Shown: positions 14,492 to 23,660 of the stretch, piece by piece
Position numbering within the stretch: position 1 is the stretch's first letter
How the letters are laid out: each line of letters opens with the position of its first letter
From: Bacillota bacterium
GTDB taxonomy: Bacteria; Bacillota; Clostridia; Tissierellales; Peptoniphilaceae
Length of the DNA: 23,694 nucleotides
Direction: 5' to 3'
Assembly (NCBI GenBank): GCA_023442495.1
Contig: JAEZZB010000009.1
Location: 1 to 23,694, forward strand
Program-made: the position numbers and the translations under genes
Notes under the pieces: generated by a model
Told to the model about the DNA's origin: nothing
The model's input: the letters and a program-made list of their open reading frames with translations, nothing else
Databases searched by the model: none

Positions 14492-15160
14492 CTAACTTCT
14501 ACTATTTCTAATACTTATAAATCTAAATAGTTCAATTAATGAAACTAACATTGAAGCTACATAAGTCATAGCTGCTGCACCTAAAACTTGTTTTGTTCCA
14601 TATTTTTCTTCAGAAGTAATTATATTATTTGCAACTAAAGTATTCAACGCTCTTTTACTTGCATCCAATTCAACTGGTAAGGTAACTATATGAAATAGTA
14701 CTGATAATGCAAATAGTATAATACCTATATCAATTAGTTCAACAAGTTCTAAGAAAAATCCCGCAAATATAATAATAAATGTAAATTTTGAAGTAAAATT
14801 AACAACAGGAACTAAAGCAGATCTAAATCTTAAAAATGCATATCCTTCATTATCTTGAATAGCATGACCTACCTCATGAGCAGCTACAGATACTGCTGAT
14901 ACGGAATTACTATCATATATTCCTTGAGAAAGTCTAATAACTTTTGATTTTGGATCATAATGATCAGTTAATGTACCATTAATCGGTTGTACAGATACAT
15001 CATAAATTCCATTTTTATCTAGTATTATCTTAGCAGCTTCTGCCCCTGTTAAACCTGATGATGCAGCAATCTTTGAAAATTTCTGATAATTTGTTTTTAC
15101 TTTCATACTCGCAAACATACTTATAATCATAGCAATAATTAGCAAAATATAATAATTCAT
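14492..15160 (-). CDS. Membrane zinc metallopeptidase (YugP-like, Zn_peptidase_2 family)
   Basis: A 222-residue membrane protein. An N-terminal membrane helix (about 2-18) precedes a conserved soluble part (GLTGAEAAKIILDKNGI, and the DHYDPKSKVIRLSQGIY segment). The zinc motif HEVGH (HExxH) lies around residues 95-99 and is followed by AIQDNEGY. Further hydrophobic helices lie at about 117-160 and near the C-terminus (GAAAMTYVASMLVSLIEL). Family members are called YugP or neutral zinc metallopeptidase; their substrates are unknown. It has AGGAGGGC before the ATG, follows fmt by eight bases and is closed by a strong terminator, so it is the last gene of the yicC-to-fmt transcript. It is not part of the Bacillus version of this cluster. 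Confidence 0.88.
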   Translation of the reverse strand: MNYYILLIIAMIISMFASMKVKTNYQKFSKIAASSGLTGAEAAKIILDKNGIYDVSVQPINGTLTDHYDPKSKVIRLSQGIYDSNSVSAVSVAAHEVGHAIQDNEGYAFLRFRSALVPVVNFTSKFTFIIIFAGFFLELVELIDIGIILFALSVLFHIVTLPVELDASKRALNTLVANNIITSEEKYGTKQVLGAAAMTYVASMLVSLIELFRFISIRNSRS

Positions 15161-15168
15161 AAGCCCTC

Positions 15169-16101
15169 CTATAAGAGATATTCACCTTTTTCTATATCAT
15201 TTCCTAGTAAAAATGATTTGACATCCATTCGTTTTTTGCCATCAAATTGTATTTCTTCTATCTTTATACAATAATCTTCGCAATTTACGAATATTCCTTC
15301 TTGGTTAGCATCTATAATTTGTCCTATTTCATTATTAGTATATTTTTCAATTGTGGTAATTTTATGGATTTTCATCTTCTTATCTTTATAAAATACATAA
15401 GTACCTGGCCAATTAGAAAAAGCCATTATTTTTGCCTTAATATCACTTGCCTTATCAGTAAATTCGATATGCCCCATTTTTTTATCAATTTTTTTTGAAT
15501 AAATAGCCATTGTATCATCTTGTTTTGTTCTATTTTTATATAGATGATCATAATTATTTATAGTATTAACTATTAATGGACCAGAAATTTCAGATAATCT
15601 ATCATGTAATGTATCTATATCTGTATCTTCATCAATATCAATTGTTGCAACATCAAGTATATCACCTGTATCCATTGTTTTTTCAATAAGCATTGATGTT
15701 ACGCCAGCTTTCTTATCTTTATTTAATATTGTCCATTGCATAGGTGCTGCTCCCCTATATTTTGGAAGTATAGATGAATGTATATTGATAATTCGATCTT
15801 TATATTTGGTCAATAATTCATCTTTAATAAATTGACCATATGCTATTACAACAATAAAATCTGGATTAATATCATTAATTTGTTTAAGTGAATCTACTGA
15901 ATTTACATTTGAGGGTTCAATAGTTTTTATACCTAATTCTATTGCTTTCTCTTTTACTGGAGTAGGTAAAAATTTATTTCTAGATCTTTTTTTATCTTGT
16001 CCTGTAATTACAAGTTCTACACTTATTTCACTATTTTCATATAATGATACAAGAGGTTTTACCGAAAATTCTGGTGTTCCCATAAATATAATTTTTTTCA
16101 T
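15169..16101 (-). CDS. fmt: Methionyl-tRNA formyltransferase
   Basis: Formylates initiator Met-tRNA using 10-formyltetrahydrofolate. Length 310 is normal. The N-terminal Rossmann domain begins KKIIFMGTPEFSV. The catalytic region has NIHSSILPKYRGAAPMQW, with the conserved Asn-x-His and the downstream aspartate in EKTMDTGDI. The C-terminal OB domain (about 205-310) binds tRNA. AAGG stands before the ATG. The gene follows def by 12 bases; def-fmt pairing is general in bacteria because the two enzymes add and remove the formyl group. Confidence 0.97.
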   Translation of the reverse strand: MKKIIFMGTPEFSVKPLVSLYENSEISVELVITGQDKKRSRNKFLPTPVKEKAIELGIKTIEPSNVNSVDSLKQINDINPDFIVVIAYGQFIKDELLTKYKDRIINIHSSILPKYRGAAPMQWTILNKDKKAGVTSMLIEKTMDTGDILDVATIDIDEDTDIDTLHDRLSEISGPLIVNTINNYDHLYKNRTKQDDTMAIYSKKIDKKMGHIEFTDKASDIKAKIMAFSNWPGTYVFYKDKKMKIHKITTIEKYTNNEIGQIIDANQEGIFVNCEDYCIKIEEIQFDGKKRMDVKSFLLGNDIEKGEYLL

Positions 16102-16113
16102 GTTTACCTTACA

Positions 16114-16638
16114 CTAATTATTATTTCTTTCTTCTTTTAATCTGTATTCTTTACCAATTTTTTTAAGAATTTCTTCATAATTTTCATCATTTACTTTATC
16201 AATCATTTTAGATGTAATTAAAACTCCATCTAAGTGATCTCTTTCATGTTGAAAACATTTTGCAAGCATTCCATCAGCTTCTACAATCTTTTCATTTCCT
16301 TCGGTATCTATATATTTCATTTTAATTCTTTCAGCTCTTTTAACTGTGCAATTAAAATTAGGAATCGATAAACAACCTTCTATATCTATATCTTCTCCTT
16401 CAGATTCAAGTATTTCTGGATTTATTATTTTATAGATATTACCATCACCTACATCTGCTACAAAAACTCTTCTAAGTATACCAACTTGAGGACCCGCAAG
16501 ACCTATTCCATTTTCCAGATGCATAGTTTCAACCATATCATCTAGTAGTTGTAGTAATCTATCGTCAATATTCTTTACTTCTCTAGCTTTTTTTAAAAGT
16601 ATTGGATCATCCACTTTTCTAATTACTCTTAAAGCCAT
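16114..16638 (-). CDS. def: Peptide deformylase
   Basis: Removes the formyl group from the N-terminal methionine of new proteins. All three metal-site motifs are present: GIGLAGPQVG (44-53, with Q51; the usual form is GxGLAAxQ), EGCLS (87-91, metal ligand C89) and QHERDHLDG (130-138, ligands H131 and H135, catalytic E132). The 174-residue length fits a type I enzyme. Its ATG shares a base with the priA stop codon (TAATG), so translation is coupled. Confidence 0.97.
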   Translation of the reverse strand: MALRVIRKVDDPILLKKAREVKNIDDRLLQLLDDMVETMHLENGIGLAGPQVGILRRVFVADVGDGNIYKIINPEILESEGEDIDIEGCLSIPNFNCTVKRAERIKMKYIDTEGNEKIVEADGMLAKCFQHERDHLDGVLITSKMIDKVNDENYEEILKKIGKEYRLKEERNNN

Positions 16639-19001
16639 TATTCCTCCTCTAATTTATAATTTATATAAATTTTATGATTTTTATCCATTTTTCTAATTTC
16701 ATTCGAAAGATTTATTAAATCATTCTTATTTATAGATTTAACTATAATATCAAATCTATATCTATTATTTATTCTCTCAATAACACTTGGCGTAGGTCCT
16801 GTTATTTCAATAATATCAATGCCGTTATTTCTTATAAATTCATTTATAGAAATTGTAATATTACGACCTACTATTATTGCATATGACCTATCTTTTGAAG
16901 AAATATTAATATTCAAAATATTTACTATAGGTGGATAATTAAATCTCTTTCTTTCAGACATTTCTATTTTAAAGAATTCATAATAATTATTTTCAGCTGC
17001 ATTTTTTATTGCATAATTATCAGGATTATAGGTTTGAATTATAACATCCCCCTTAGTCTTTCCTCGTCCTGCTCTACCTGCAACTTGAGTAATTAAATTA
17101 AATGTATTTTCATGTGATCTAAAATCAGGTACATTTAAACTAATATCAGCTGATACTATACCGACTACTGAAACATTTGGAAAATCGAGTCCTTTTGAAA
17201 GCATTTGAGTTCCAATCAAAATATCTATTTTCCTTGAATGCATCATATTGTATACTTTTTGATAATCAGATTTGCTAGTAGTTGTGTCTGCATCCATTCT
17301 ATAAACTTTTGCTTCTGGAAATATTTCTCTTGTTTGTTCTTCTAGCATTTCTGTTCCTGCACCATATTCTTTTATCCATTTGCTACCACAATTTGGACAC
17401 GATTTCCTTTTAAATGCAGTTCTACCGCAATAATGGCATATTAATCTATCTTTTGATTTATGATAAGTCATTGCAACATCACATGCTTCACATTTATGCA
17501 CATAGCCACATGTTCTACAAAATACAAATGAAGTATGACCTCTTTTGTTTAAAAACAAAATAATCTGCTCTTTGTTATTAAGTGCATTTTCAATATTTTC
17601 TTTAAGCAATTCTGAAAACATAGTTAAATTGTTCTTCTTTAATTCTTCACGCATATCTACTCTAACAATATTTGGCATGTGAATATCATTTACTCTCTTA
17701 TTAATTCTAATAAGATTTAATTTTTTCAGATATACTTCATACATGCTCTTCATTGATGGAGTAGCACTTCCAAGCACTAATTTTGCACCGTGATATTTTG
17801 CTCTTTGTTTTGCAATTTCTATTGCAGAATATTTAGGATTTTTATCTGACTGATAAGAAGCCTCATGTTCTTCATCAATCACAATAATTCCAATATTTTC
17901 AAATGGTGCAAATATTGCAGATCTGGCTCCAACAACAATTTTAACTTCTTTGTCTTTTATCATTCTCCATTGATCAGCTCTCTCAGAAATAGATAATTTT
18001 GAATGGAGTACTGCTATATTTTTTCCAAATCTACCTTGAAATCTTTCAATCGTCTGTGGTGTTAATGAGATTTCAGGAACTAAAATAATTGCTTCTTTAT
18101 CCTTATTTAAATAATATTCGACTAGTTGTAAATATACTTCTGTTTTTCCAGAACCAGTTACACCATGAATAAGAAAATTATCTTCCGTTGTATTAATTAT
18201 TAAATCAAATGCCCTTTGTTGTTCTTGATTTAATTTAAATTTTTTTAATACTTTTACATCATCTAGAACATCGCGGTAAATATCTTTCTTTTCAATTTCT
18301 ATTAATCCTTTTTCATTTAAAGCATTTAATATACTTGTTGTCGAATTTGTTTCATTTAAAAGCTTTGATTTTTCTGTCGATCCATTTTCATATAAATAAT
18401 CAAGAATAGCTAATTGTTTAACTGCATTCTTTCTAATTACATTTTCATATTCAGAATTTTGTAAATGAATATATTCTATATATTTTATACTTGATTTCTT
18501 ATTCAACGAAATATATGAATTGATTAAATTTTCTTTTACAAAATTATTAAGAGTTTTAATATTGTATTTATTTTTAAATTTCTCATCTATTTCTTCAAAA
18601 CTTTTGTAATCATCTAAGTATTCATATAAATCAATATCTTCTTTCTTCAATAATTCATTTGCCTTATAATATTCTTTTACCTTATCAATACTTCCTGGTG
18701 GTAAAATTGTATTAATTGCTGAACCGTAATCAGATATATTATTTTTAATCATATAGAATGCAAGTTCTACCAATTCCTTTGAAATTATAGGATTTACATC
18801 AATAATTTGTGTTATTTTTTTAGTTTTGAAATCTATTTTACCTTCATGGATAGCAACAATAATTCCAAGATTTTTAGAATTTGCATTTCCAAATGGAACT
18901 ATAACCCTTGTACCAATTTCTAGATTTTCATCATATTGATATGTAAATAATCTATCCAGAAATGAAGTTTTAGATTTTAATATTACATCATAATACATCA
19001 T
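16638..19001 (-). CDS. priA: Primosomal replication protein N' (PriA helicase)
   Basis: A superfamily 2 DNA helicase that reloads the replisome at stalled forks. The N-terminal 3'-DNA-binding domain covers about 1-100 and a winged-helix region follows. The helicase has Walker A GVTGSGKTE (280-288), DEEH (376-379) and GSATPS (411-416). Eight zinc cysteines (C495, C498, C504, C507, C522, C525, C535, C538) form the two binuclear-type sites. Motifs V-VI read GTQMLSKGLDF and QVAGRAGRG. Length 787 is normal. The start overlaps coaBC by 14 bases; of two adjacent ATG codons the first is listed. Confidence 0.97.
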   Translation of the reverse strand: MMYYDVILKSKTSFLDRLFTYQYDENLEIGTRVIVPFGNANSKNLGIIVAIHEGKIDFKTKKITQIIDVNPIISKELVELAFYMIKNNISDYGSAINTILPPGSIDKVKEYYKANELLKKEDIDLYEYLDDYKSFEEIDEKFKNKYNIKTLNNFVKENLINSYISLNKKSSIKYIEYIHLQNSEYENVIRKNAVKQLAILDYLYENGSTEKSKLLNETNSTTSILNALNEKGLIEIEKKDIYRDVLDDVKVLKKFKLNQEQQRAFDLIINTTEDNFLIHGVTGSGKTEVYLQLVEYYLNKDKEAIILVPEISLTPQTIERFQGRFGKNIAVLHSKLSISERADQWRMIKDKEVKIVVGARSAIFAPFENIGIIVIDEEHEASYQSDKNPKYSAIEIAKQRAKYHGAKLVLGSATPSMKSMYEVYLKKLNLIRINKRVNDIHMPNIVRVDMREELKKNNLTMFSELLKENIENALNNKEQIILFLNKRGHTSFVFCRTCGYVHKCEACDVAMTYHKSKDRLICHYCGRTAFKRKSCPNCGSKWIKEYGAGTEMLEEQTREIFPEAKVYRMDADTTTSKSDYQKVYNMMHSRKIDILIGTQMLSKGLDFPNVSVVGIVSADISLNVPDFRSHENTFNLITQVAGRAGRGKTKGDVIIQTYNPDNYAIKNAAENNYYEFFKIEMSERKRFNYPPIVNILNINISSKDRSYAIIVGRNITISINEFIRNNGIDIIEITGPTPSVIERINNRYRFDIIVKSINKNDLINLSNEIRKMDKNHKIYINYKLEEE

Positions 19002-20169
19002 TCACCAATTTATTTAAAATAATATTTGCCACTTCTTCTTTTGACATTAAGTCGTAGGAAATTTTTTCGTTTCTTGAAATTATTGTAACAATATTGGTAT
19101 CAACATTAAAACCTGCACCTTGTTTTGATACATCATTTGCAATTATCATATCTAAATTCTTAGATTCTAATTTATCCTTTGCATTATCAATTAAATTATC
19201 TGTTTCAGCTGCAAACCCTACAAGCTTTTGATTTACTTTCTTTTTACCAAAGTATCTTAATATATCTAAAGATTTTTTCATTTCAAAACTAATATTATCT
19301 TCCAATTTCTTAAGTTTTGAATCAAAACTTATCTTAAATTCATAATCAGTCGGAGCTGCAGACATAATTAAAACATCTGCATTGTCAAAATTATTTTCAA
19401 TTGCGTTTTTCATCTCTTCATTTGTTTCAATATGTATATTTTTAACCATGTTAAGTTCATGAGTCTTGACTTTTCCTTGGATAAAGTAAACATCAGCTCC
19501 TCTATTTCTTGCTTGTTTCGCAATTTGATAACCCATTTTCCCCGAAGAATCATTAGTCATAAATCTTACTGGATCAAGCCTTGAAATTGTTGCTCCTGCA
19601 GTTACTATAATCTTCTTATTTGTTAAATCTTTTTTTGTAAGTTTATATTCAATATAATCAAGTATTTCAATAGGTTCTGCCATTCTTCCTTTTCCTACAG
19701 TATTACATGCCAAAACACCTTCATTTGCGTCAATAAAGTCGTATCCTAAATTCTTTAATCCTTGTATATTTCTTTGCGTAATCGGATTTAATAGCATATT
19801 TGTATTAGTAGATATCGCAAATGAAACAGGTGCTTTAGATGCTAAAATAGATGCCGTAAGAAGATTGTCTGCAATACCCGCATAAACTTTTGCAATAGTA
19901 TTAGCTGTAGCTGGTGCAATTAAAAACAAATCTACATCATTAGTTATATCTATATGTAAAACTTTTTTTGGATGTATCCACATATCTGTATACACTTTTC
20001 CACTTGCCATAGTTTCAAATGTAATAGGATTTATAAATTTAGTTGCTGATTCTGTCATTATAACTTCAACTATTGCTCCAAATTTTCTAAGTGAACTAAT
20101 TAAACTAAGTACTTTATATATTGCAATGCCACTTGTAACGCCTATAAGGATTTTTTTATCTTTAAGCAT
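18988..20169 (-). CDS. coaBC: Bifunctional phosphopantothenoylcysteine decarboxylase/phosphopantothenate--cysteine ligase
   Basis: Catalyses two steps of coenzyme A synthesis: cysteine ligation to phosphopantothenate and then decarboxylation. The N-terminal CoaC flavoprotein half (about 1-180) has GVTSGIAIYK, the active-site histidine H72 in LHIDI, APATANTIAK (85-94), the NTNM substrate motif (122-125) and the flap cysteine C155 in ACNTVGKGRMAEP. The C-terminal CoaB half (about 184-393) starts KIIVTAGAT and contains DPVRFMTNDSSGKMG and SAAPTDY. Length 393 is normal. The ATG shares one base with the rpoZ stop. Confidence 0.97.
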   Translation of the reverse strand: MLKDKKILIGVTSGIAIYKVLSLISSLRKFGAIVEVIMTESATKFINPITFETMASGKVYTDMWIHPKKVLHIDITNDVDLFLIAPATANTIAKVYAGIADNLLTASILASKAPVSFAISTNTNMLLNPITQRNIQGLKNLGYDFIDANEGVLACNTVGKGRMAEPIEILDYIEYKLTKKDLTNKKIIVTAGATISRLDPVRFMTNDSSGKMGYQIAKQARNRGADVYFIQGKVKTHELNMVKNIHIETNEEMKNAIENNFDNADVLIMSAAPTDYEFKISFDSKLKKLEDNISFEMKKSLDILRYFGKKKVNQKLVGFAAETDNLIDNAKDKLESKNLDMIIANDVSKQGAGFNVDTNIVTIISRNEKISYDLMSKEEVANIILNKLVNDVL

Positions 20170-20360
20170 TATTCTTCCTCTTTTACTATTTTTTTCTCCA
20201 TAATTTCACTTAATGCTTGAGTAACTGGTTTATGTCCTTTATTTTTTACCAATGGTTTATCTCCAGCAATAATTTGTTTAGCTCTTTTAGCTGTCATCAT
20301 AGCTATTTCATATCTTGAGTCACTTATTTCTGATAATTTTTTAAATGATGGATTTAACAT
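20169..20360 (-). CDS. rpoZ: DNA-directed RNA polymerase subunit omega
   Basis: A 63-residue omega subunit, which helps assemble the beta-prime subunit of RNA polymerase. The conserved SRYEIAMMTAKRAKQI helix (15-30) is plain, followed by the ALSEI segment (49-53) seen in Firmicute omega proteins. The ATG overlaps the gmk stop by seven bases and GGAGAG is upstream. Position between gmk and coaBC is the standard one. Confidence 0.95.
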   Translation of the reverse strand: MLNPSFKKLSEISDSRYEIAMMTAKRAKQIIAGDKPLVKNKGHKPVTQALSEIMEKKIVKEEE

Positions 20361-20929
20361 TCTTCTCTCCTTTTTTCTAATTCTTGATCTATAATTTCTT
20401 CTAATTTTTTCGTTGCTTTATCTACATAATCGTTGATTAAGAAATAATCATAATATCTTATCTGTGCAAGCTCTACTTCTGCATTTCTAAGTCTTGTTTG
20501 AATCATTTCTTCCGATTCAGTATTTCTATGTCTTAGCCTTGCTTCTATATCTGATTTTTTTGGTGGTAGCATAAATATATACACTGCATTTTCAAAATTT
20601 TGTCTTACTTGACTTGCACCCTGAACATCAATTTCAAGTATTACAACTTTACCTTCATTGATGCTTTTTTCTACAAATGCAATCGGTGTACCATAAGAAT
20701 TTCCATGTACTACTGCATGTTCTAATAATTTATTTGTTTCTATTAATTCATCAAACTCTTTTTGAGTTTTAAAGAAATAGTCTACACCATCTATTTCATT
20801 TTCTCTTTGATATCTTGTTGTGACAGAAATAGATGCTACAATATCATCTCGTTTTTTTAATATTTCTTTAACTATTGTTCCTTTTCCAGCCGCTGTTGGT
20901 CCAGAAATAACTAGTAAAAATCCTTTCAT
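20354..20929 (-). CDS. gmk: Guanylate kinase
   Basis: Phosphorylates GMP to GDP; in Firmicutes it also affects (p)ppGpp biology because the enzyme can be inhibited by the alarmone. Length 191. The P-loop reads GPTAAGKGT where most family members have GPSGAGKGT. The GMP-binding part has TTRYQRENEIDGVDYFF, with the RxxE pattern, and the central EIDVQGASQVR and LIND segments are present. It follows yicC by seven bases with AGAGG before the ATG. The remA gene that separates yicC and gmk in Bacillus is absent. Confidence 0.96.
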   Translation of the reverse strand: MKGFLLVISGPTAAGKGTIVKEILKKRDDIVASISVTTRYQRENEIDGVDYFFKTQKEFDELIETNKLLEHAVVHGNSYGTPIAFVEKSINEGKVVILEIDVQGASQVRQNFENAVYIFMLPPKKSDIEARLRHRNTESEEMIQTRLRNAEVELAQIRYYDYFLINDYVDKATKKLEEIIDQELEKRREEC

Positions 20930-20936
20930 AAAACCT

Positions 20937-21824
20937 CTATTCGATATTTTGTACTTGCTCTTTTATTTTTTCTATTGTTGTCTTCATTTCAATTATATGA
21001 TTAATTACATAAATATTTGACGTCTTTGAACCAATTGTATTAGTTTCACGCAACATTTCCTGAGTTATAAAATCTAATTTTTTGCCAATTGCTTCATTTG
21101 CTTCTAGATTATTTTCAAATTGAATAAAATGTGAATCAAGTCTTGATAATTCTTCATTGATATCCTGCCTATCAGCATAAAATACAATTTCATTTGCAAG
21201 CCTGTCTTCATTAATACTAATTTGATTCAAAATTTCTTGGATATTAGTAAATAATTTATTTCTTATTTCTTCTTTTAAATCCTTTACTTGTTCAGATATT
21301 TTTTCTTTATTATTTTTGAGAAGTTTTAAGTTGCAAATTAAATCTTTCTTTAGATTATTTCCTTCATCTATTCTCATATTCACTAATTGTTTTAATACGT
21401 CTTCAACAGTATTTAAAATGGTTGAACATAAGTAATCTTCATCTAATTCTTCAGATTCAAATTTAAGTACATCTTCATTTCTTAAAATATCTGATATCCT
21501 AATATCTCTATATTCCCCTTTCAAATTAAACATATATTTCAATTTTTCAAGTGAATCATACATTTTTTGGGCTTGTAATTCATCTATTATAATATTGGTA
21601 TTTCCTAAACTCTTAGTTTTAGATTTAATGAATAAATCTACTCTACCTCTAGTAATATATTTTCTAATCAATTTATTGATTTTATCTTCCATAAAATTCA
21701 ATTGATAAGGCATTCTAATATTAATATCTAAAAATCTAGAATTAACAGTTTTTATTTCAACATCAATATTTAATTTATCATCCATATAGCTACTCTTGCC
21801 ATAGCCTGTCATTGATTTAATCAT
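20937..21824 (-). CDS. yicC: YicC/YloC-family endoribonuclease
   Basis: A 295-residue member of the YicC family, known from Escherichia coli and Bacillus (YloC) as an endoribonuclease. The start MIKSMTGYGKS is the family signature. A central coiled-coil region (about 170-225) follows, and the conserved end contains KKLDFITQEMLRETNTIGSK and finishes IKEQVQNIE. AGAAGGAGA precedes the ATG, and a promoter lies at 21844-21871. It is the first gene of the long yicC-gmk-rpoZ-coaBC-priA-def-fmt-protease transcript and diverges from rqcH. Confidence 0.94.
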   Translation of the reverse strand: MIKSMTGYGKSSYMDDKLNIDVEIKTVNSRFLDINIRMPYQLNFMEDKINKLIRKYITRGRVDLFIKSKTKSLGNTNIIIDELQAQKMYDSLEKLKYMFNLKGEYRDIRISDILRNEDVLKFESEELDEDYLCSTILNTVEDVLKQLVNMRIDEGNNLKKDLICNLKLLKNNKEKISEQVKDLKEEIRNKLFTNIQEILNQISINEDRLANEIVFYADRQDINEELSRLDSHFIQFENNLEANEAIGKKLDFITQEMLRETNTIGSKTSNIYVINHIIEMKTTIEKIKEQVQNIE

Positions 21825-21843
21825 ATTTTCTCCTTCTCTAAAT

Positions 21844-21871
21844 ATTGTAAAACATATTAAAATATAGTCAA
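21844..21871 (-). promoter_or_regulatory. Promoter of the yicC-gmk-rpoZ-coaBC-priA-def-fmt transcript
   Basis: On the minus strand TTGACT (21871-21866), a 16-base spacer and TACAAT (21849-21844) form a good sigma-A promoter. The transcript would begin near 21837, close to the yicC ribosome binding site. Confidence 0.65.
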
Positions 21872-21901
21872 GTAATTATTACAAATATTTAATAAATAAT
21901 A

Positions 21902-21910
21902 TGTTATAAT
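21902..21910 (+). promoter_or_regulatory. Extended -10 promoter of rqcH
   Basis: TGTTATAAT is a perfect extended -10 with no clear -35 partner. AAAGGAG (21921-21927) and the ATG at 21933 follow at normal distances. Confidence 0.6.
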
Positions 21911-21932
21911 AATAATTAGAAAAGGAGTTTAT

Positions 21933-23660
21933 ATGGCATTCGATGGTATAGTGTTAAAATCACTAGTAAAAGAATTTAATGAAAAATTAATAAATGGACA
22001 TATTCAAAAGATTTATCAAATTAATGAACATCTAATTATTTTAAATATTTACAATAAGGAAAATTATAAATTGCTAATATCTTCAAACCCACAAAATGCT
22101 AGAATTCATCTTACGAAATTAAAATATGATAACCCTTCTACTCCACCTCAATTTGCAATGATACTTAGAAAACATATACAAAATTCTACCATTAAGGAAA
22201 TAAAACAAATTGGTATGGACAGAAGTATTGAAATAGTTATTTCAACTAAAGATGAGCTAGGTCTTGATACTATTAAAAGAATAGTTATAGATATAATGGG
22301 CAAATATTCTAATATTGTATTAACTAATGAACATTATAAGGTAATTGAAGCAATAAAAAGAATTTCTCATGAAATGAGTAGTGTTCGTGCAGTTTACCCA
22401 GGTACACAATTTATAAAGCTTAAAGATGATAAGATAAATATTCTTACAAATACACCAAATCTTAAAGAGCTTGATATACCTGAAAACTACAAAATAAAAA
22501 AAGTTTTCTATATGCTATTTCAAGGGTTTGGCCCTCAAATTGGTGATGAAATTGCGTTTAGAGCAAATATTGATTTAACAAGAAATTATGGATCATTAAA
22601 TGATGAAGAAAAAGAAAGATTAAATGATGTATTTCACCTAATCGCCTCAAAAATTAAAGAAAATAATTTTGAACCACATTTATATTTTGATAAAGATATT
22701 TCGACAGATTATTATTGTATGGAACTTTTAAGCAAAGGTGAAAACTACAAAGTTTATAATTCTATGAGTGAAGTTTTAGATATTTACTATTCTCAAAATG
22801 TAAATGATAATTCTCTAAATCAAGTTAAATCCAATCTTGTAAAAATTATCGAGCAGAAAATTTCTCATAATGTTACAAAACTTGATAATCTTAATAAAGA
22901 CTTTGAAGAGTCAAAAAATTTCGAATCTTTTCGTATTGAAGGTGATTTATTATCAGCAGTTGCATATAAGATTAAAAAAGGTCAAGAATCAATTGATGTA
23001 AATAATTATTATGATAATACGATGATTAAAATTCAACTTGATAATAGAAAATCACCTTGGGAAAATATTGAACTAAAATACAAAAAATCTAAAAAACTCC
23101 ACAAAAGTTATAAACTTTTACTTGTGTCAATTCCAAATCTTGAAGAAGAAATTTCTTATTTAAGGAATATAATTACACAAATAAATTTAGCTGAAGACCA
23201 CAATGAAGTCTCCGAAATTAGAGAAGAACTTATCGATCAAAAATTCCTTAAAAAGCCTTCTAAATCAAGGAAAGTAAAAGAAGAAAAATCTACCCCACAC
23301 AAATATATAACATATAACAACAATATAATTTATGTAGGTAAAAATAACAAACAAAATGAATATCTTACACTTAGAGAAGCAAATCCAGATGATTATTTCT
23401 TCCACATCAAGGATTTACCTGGGTCTCATGTAATTCTAAAAAATAATCAAAAACTTGAAGATTATGAGTTTAAAATTGCAGCCTTTCTTGCCGCAAAATT
23501 TTCAAAAAACTCTAATGATAGATATATAGACGTGGACTATACACAAAAGAAAAATGTAAACAAATCCAAAGGTTCAAAGCCTGGCATGGTATATTATACA
23601 AATTATACAACTATTAGAATTGATATAGAAAATCAGCCAATTGGATTTAAGAAGATGTAA
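21933..23660 (+). CDS. rqcH: Ribosome-associated quality control protein RqcH (NFACT family)
   Basis: Binds stalled 50S subunits carrying peptidyl-tRNA and recruits tRNA-Ala to add C-terminal alanine tails that mark the peptide for degradation. Also annotated as YloA, FbpA or NFACT protein. The NFACT-N domain begins MAFDGIVLKSLVKEF, and the D96-R97 pair in GMDRS corresponds to the Asp-Arg pair needed for tailing in Bacillus. A helix-hairpin-helix and long coiled-coil middle (about 175-430) follows. The NFACT-R domain (about 455-575) has YLTLREANPDDYFFHIKDLP and GSHVIL. Length 575 is normal. AAAGGAG precedes the ATG. Confidence 0.96.
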   Translation: MAFDGIVLKSLVKEFNEKLINGHIQKIYQINEHLIILNIYNKENYKLLISSNPQNARIHLTKLKYDNPSTPPQFAMILRKHIQNSTIKEIKQIGMDRSIEIVISTKDELGLDTIKRIVIDIMGKYSNIVLTNEHYKVIEAIKRISHEMSSVRAVYPGTQFIKLKDDKINILTNTPNLKELDIPENYKIKKVFYMLFQGFGPQIGDEIAFRANIDLTRNYGSLNDEEKERLNDVFHLIASKIKENNFEPHLYFDKDISTDYYCMELLSKGENYKVYNSMSEVLDIYYSQNVNDNSLNQVKSNLVKIIEQKISHNVTKLDNLNKDFEESKNFESFRIEGDLLSAVAYKIKKGQESIDVNNYYDNTMIKIQLDNRKSPWENIELKYKKSKKLHKSYKLLLVSIPNLEEEISYLRNIITQINLAEDHNEVSEIREELIDQKFLKKPSKSRKVKEEKSTPHKYITYNNNIIYVGKNNKQNEYLTLREANPDDYFFHIKDLPGSHVILKNNQKLEDYEFKIAAFLAAKFSKNSNDRYIDVDYTQKKNVNKSKGSKPGMVYYTNYTTIRIDIENQPIGFKKM

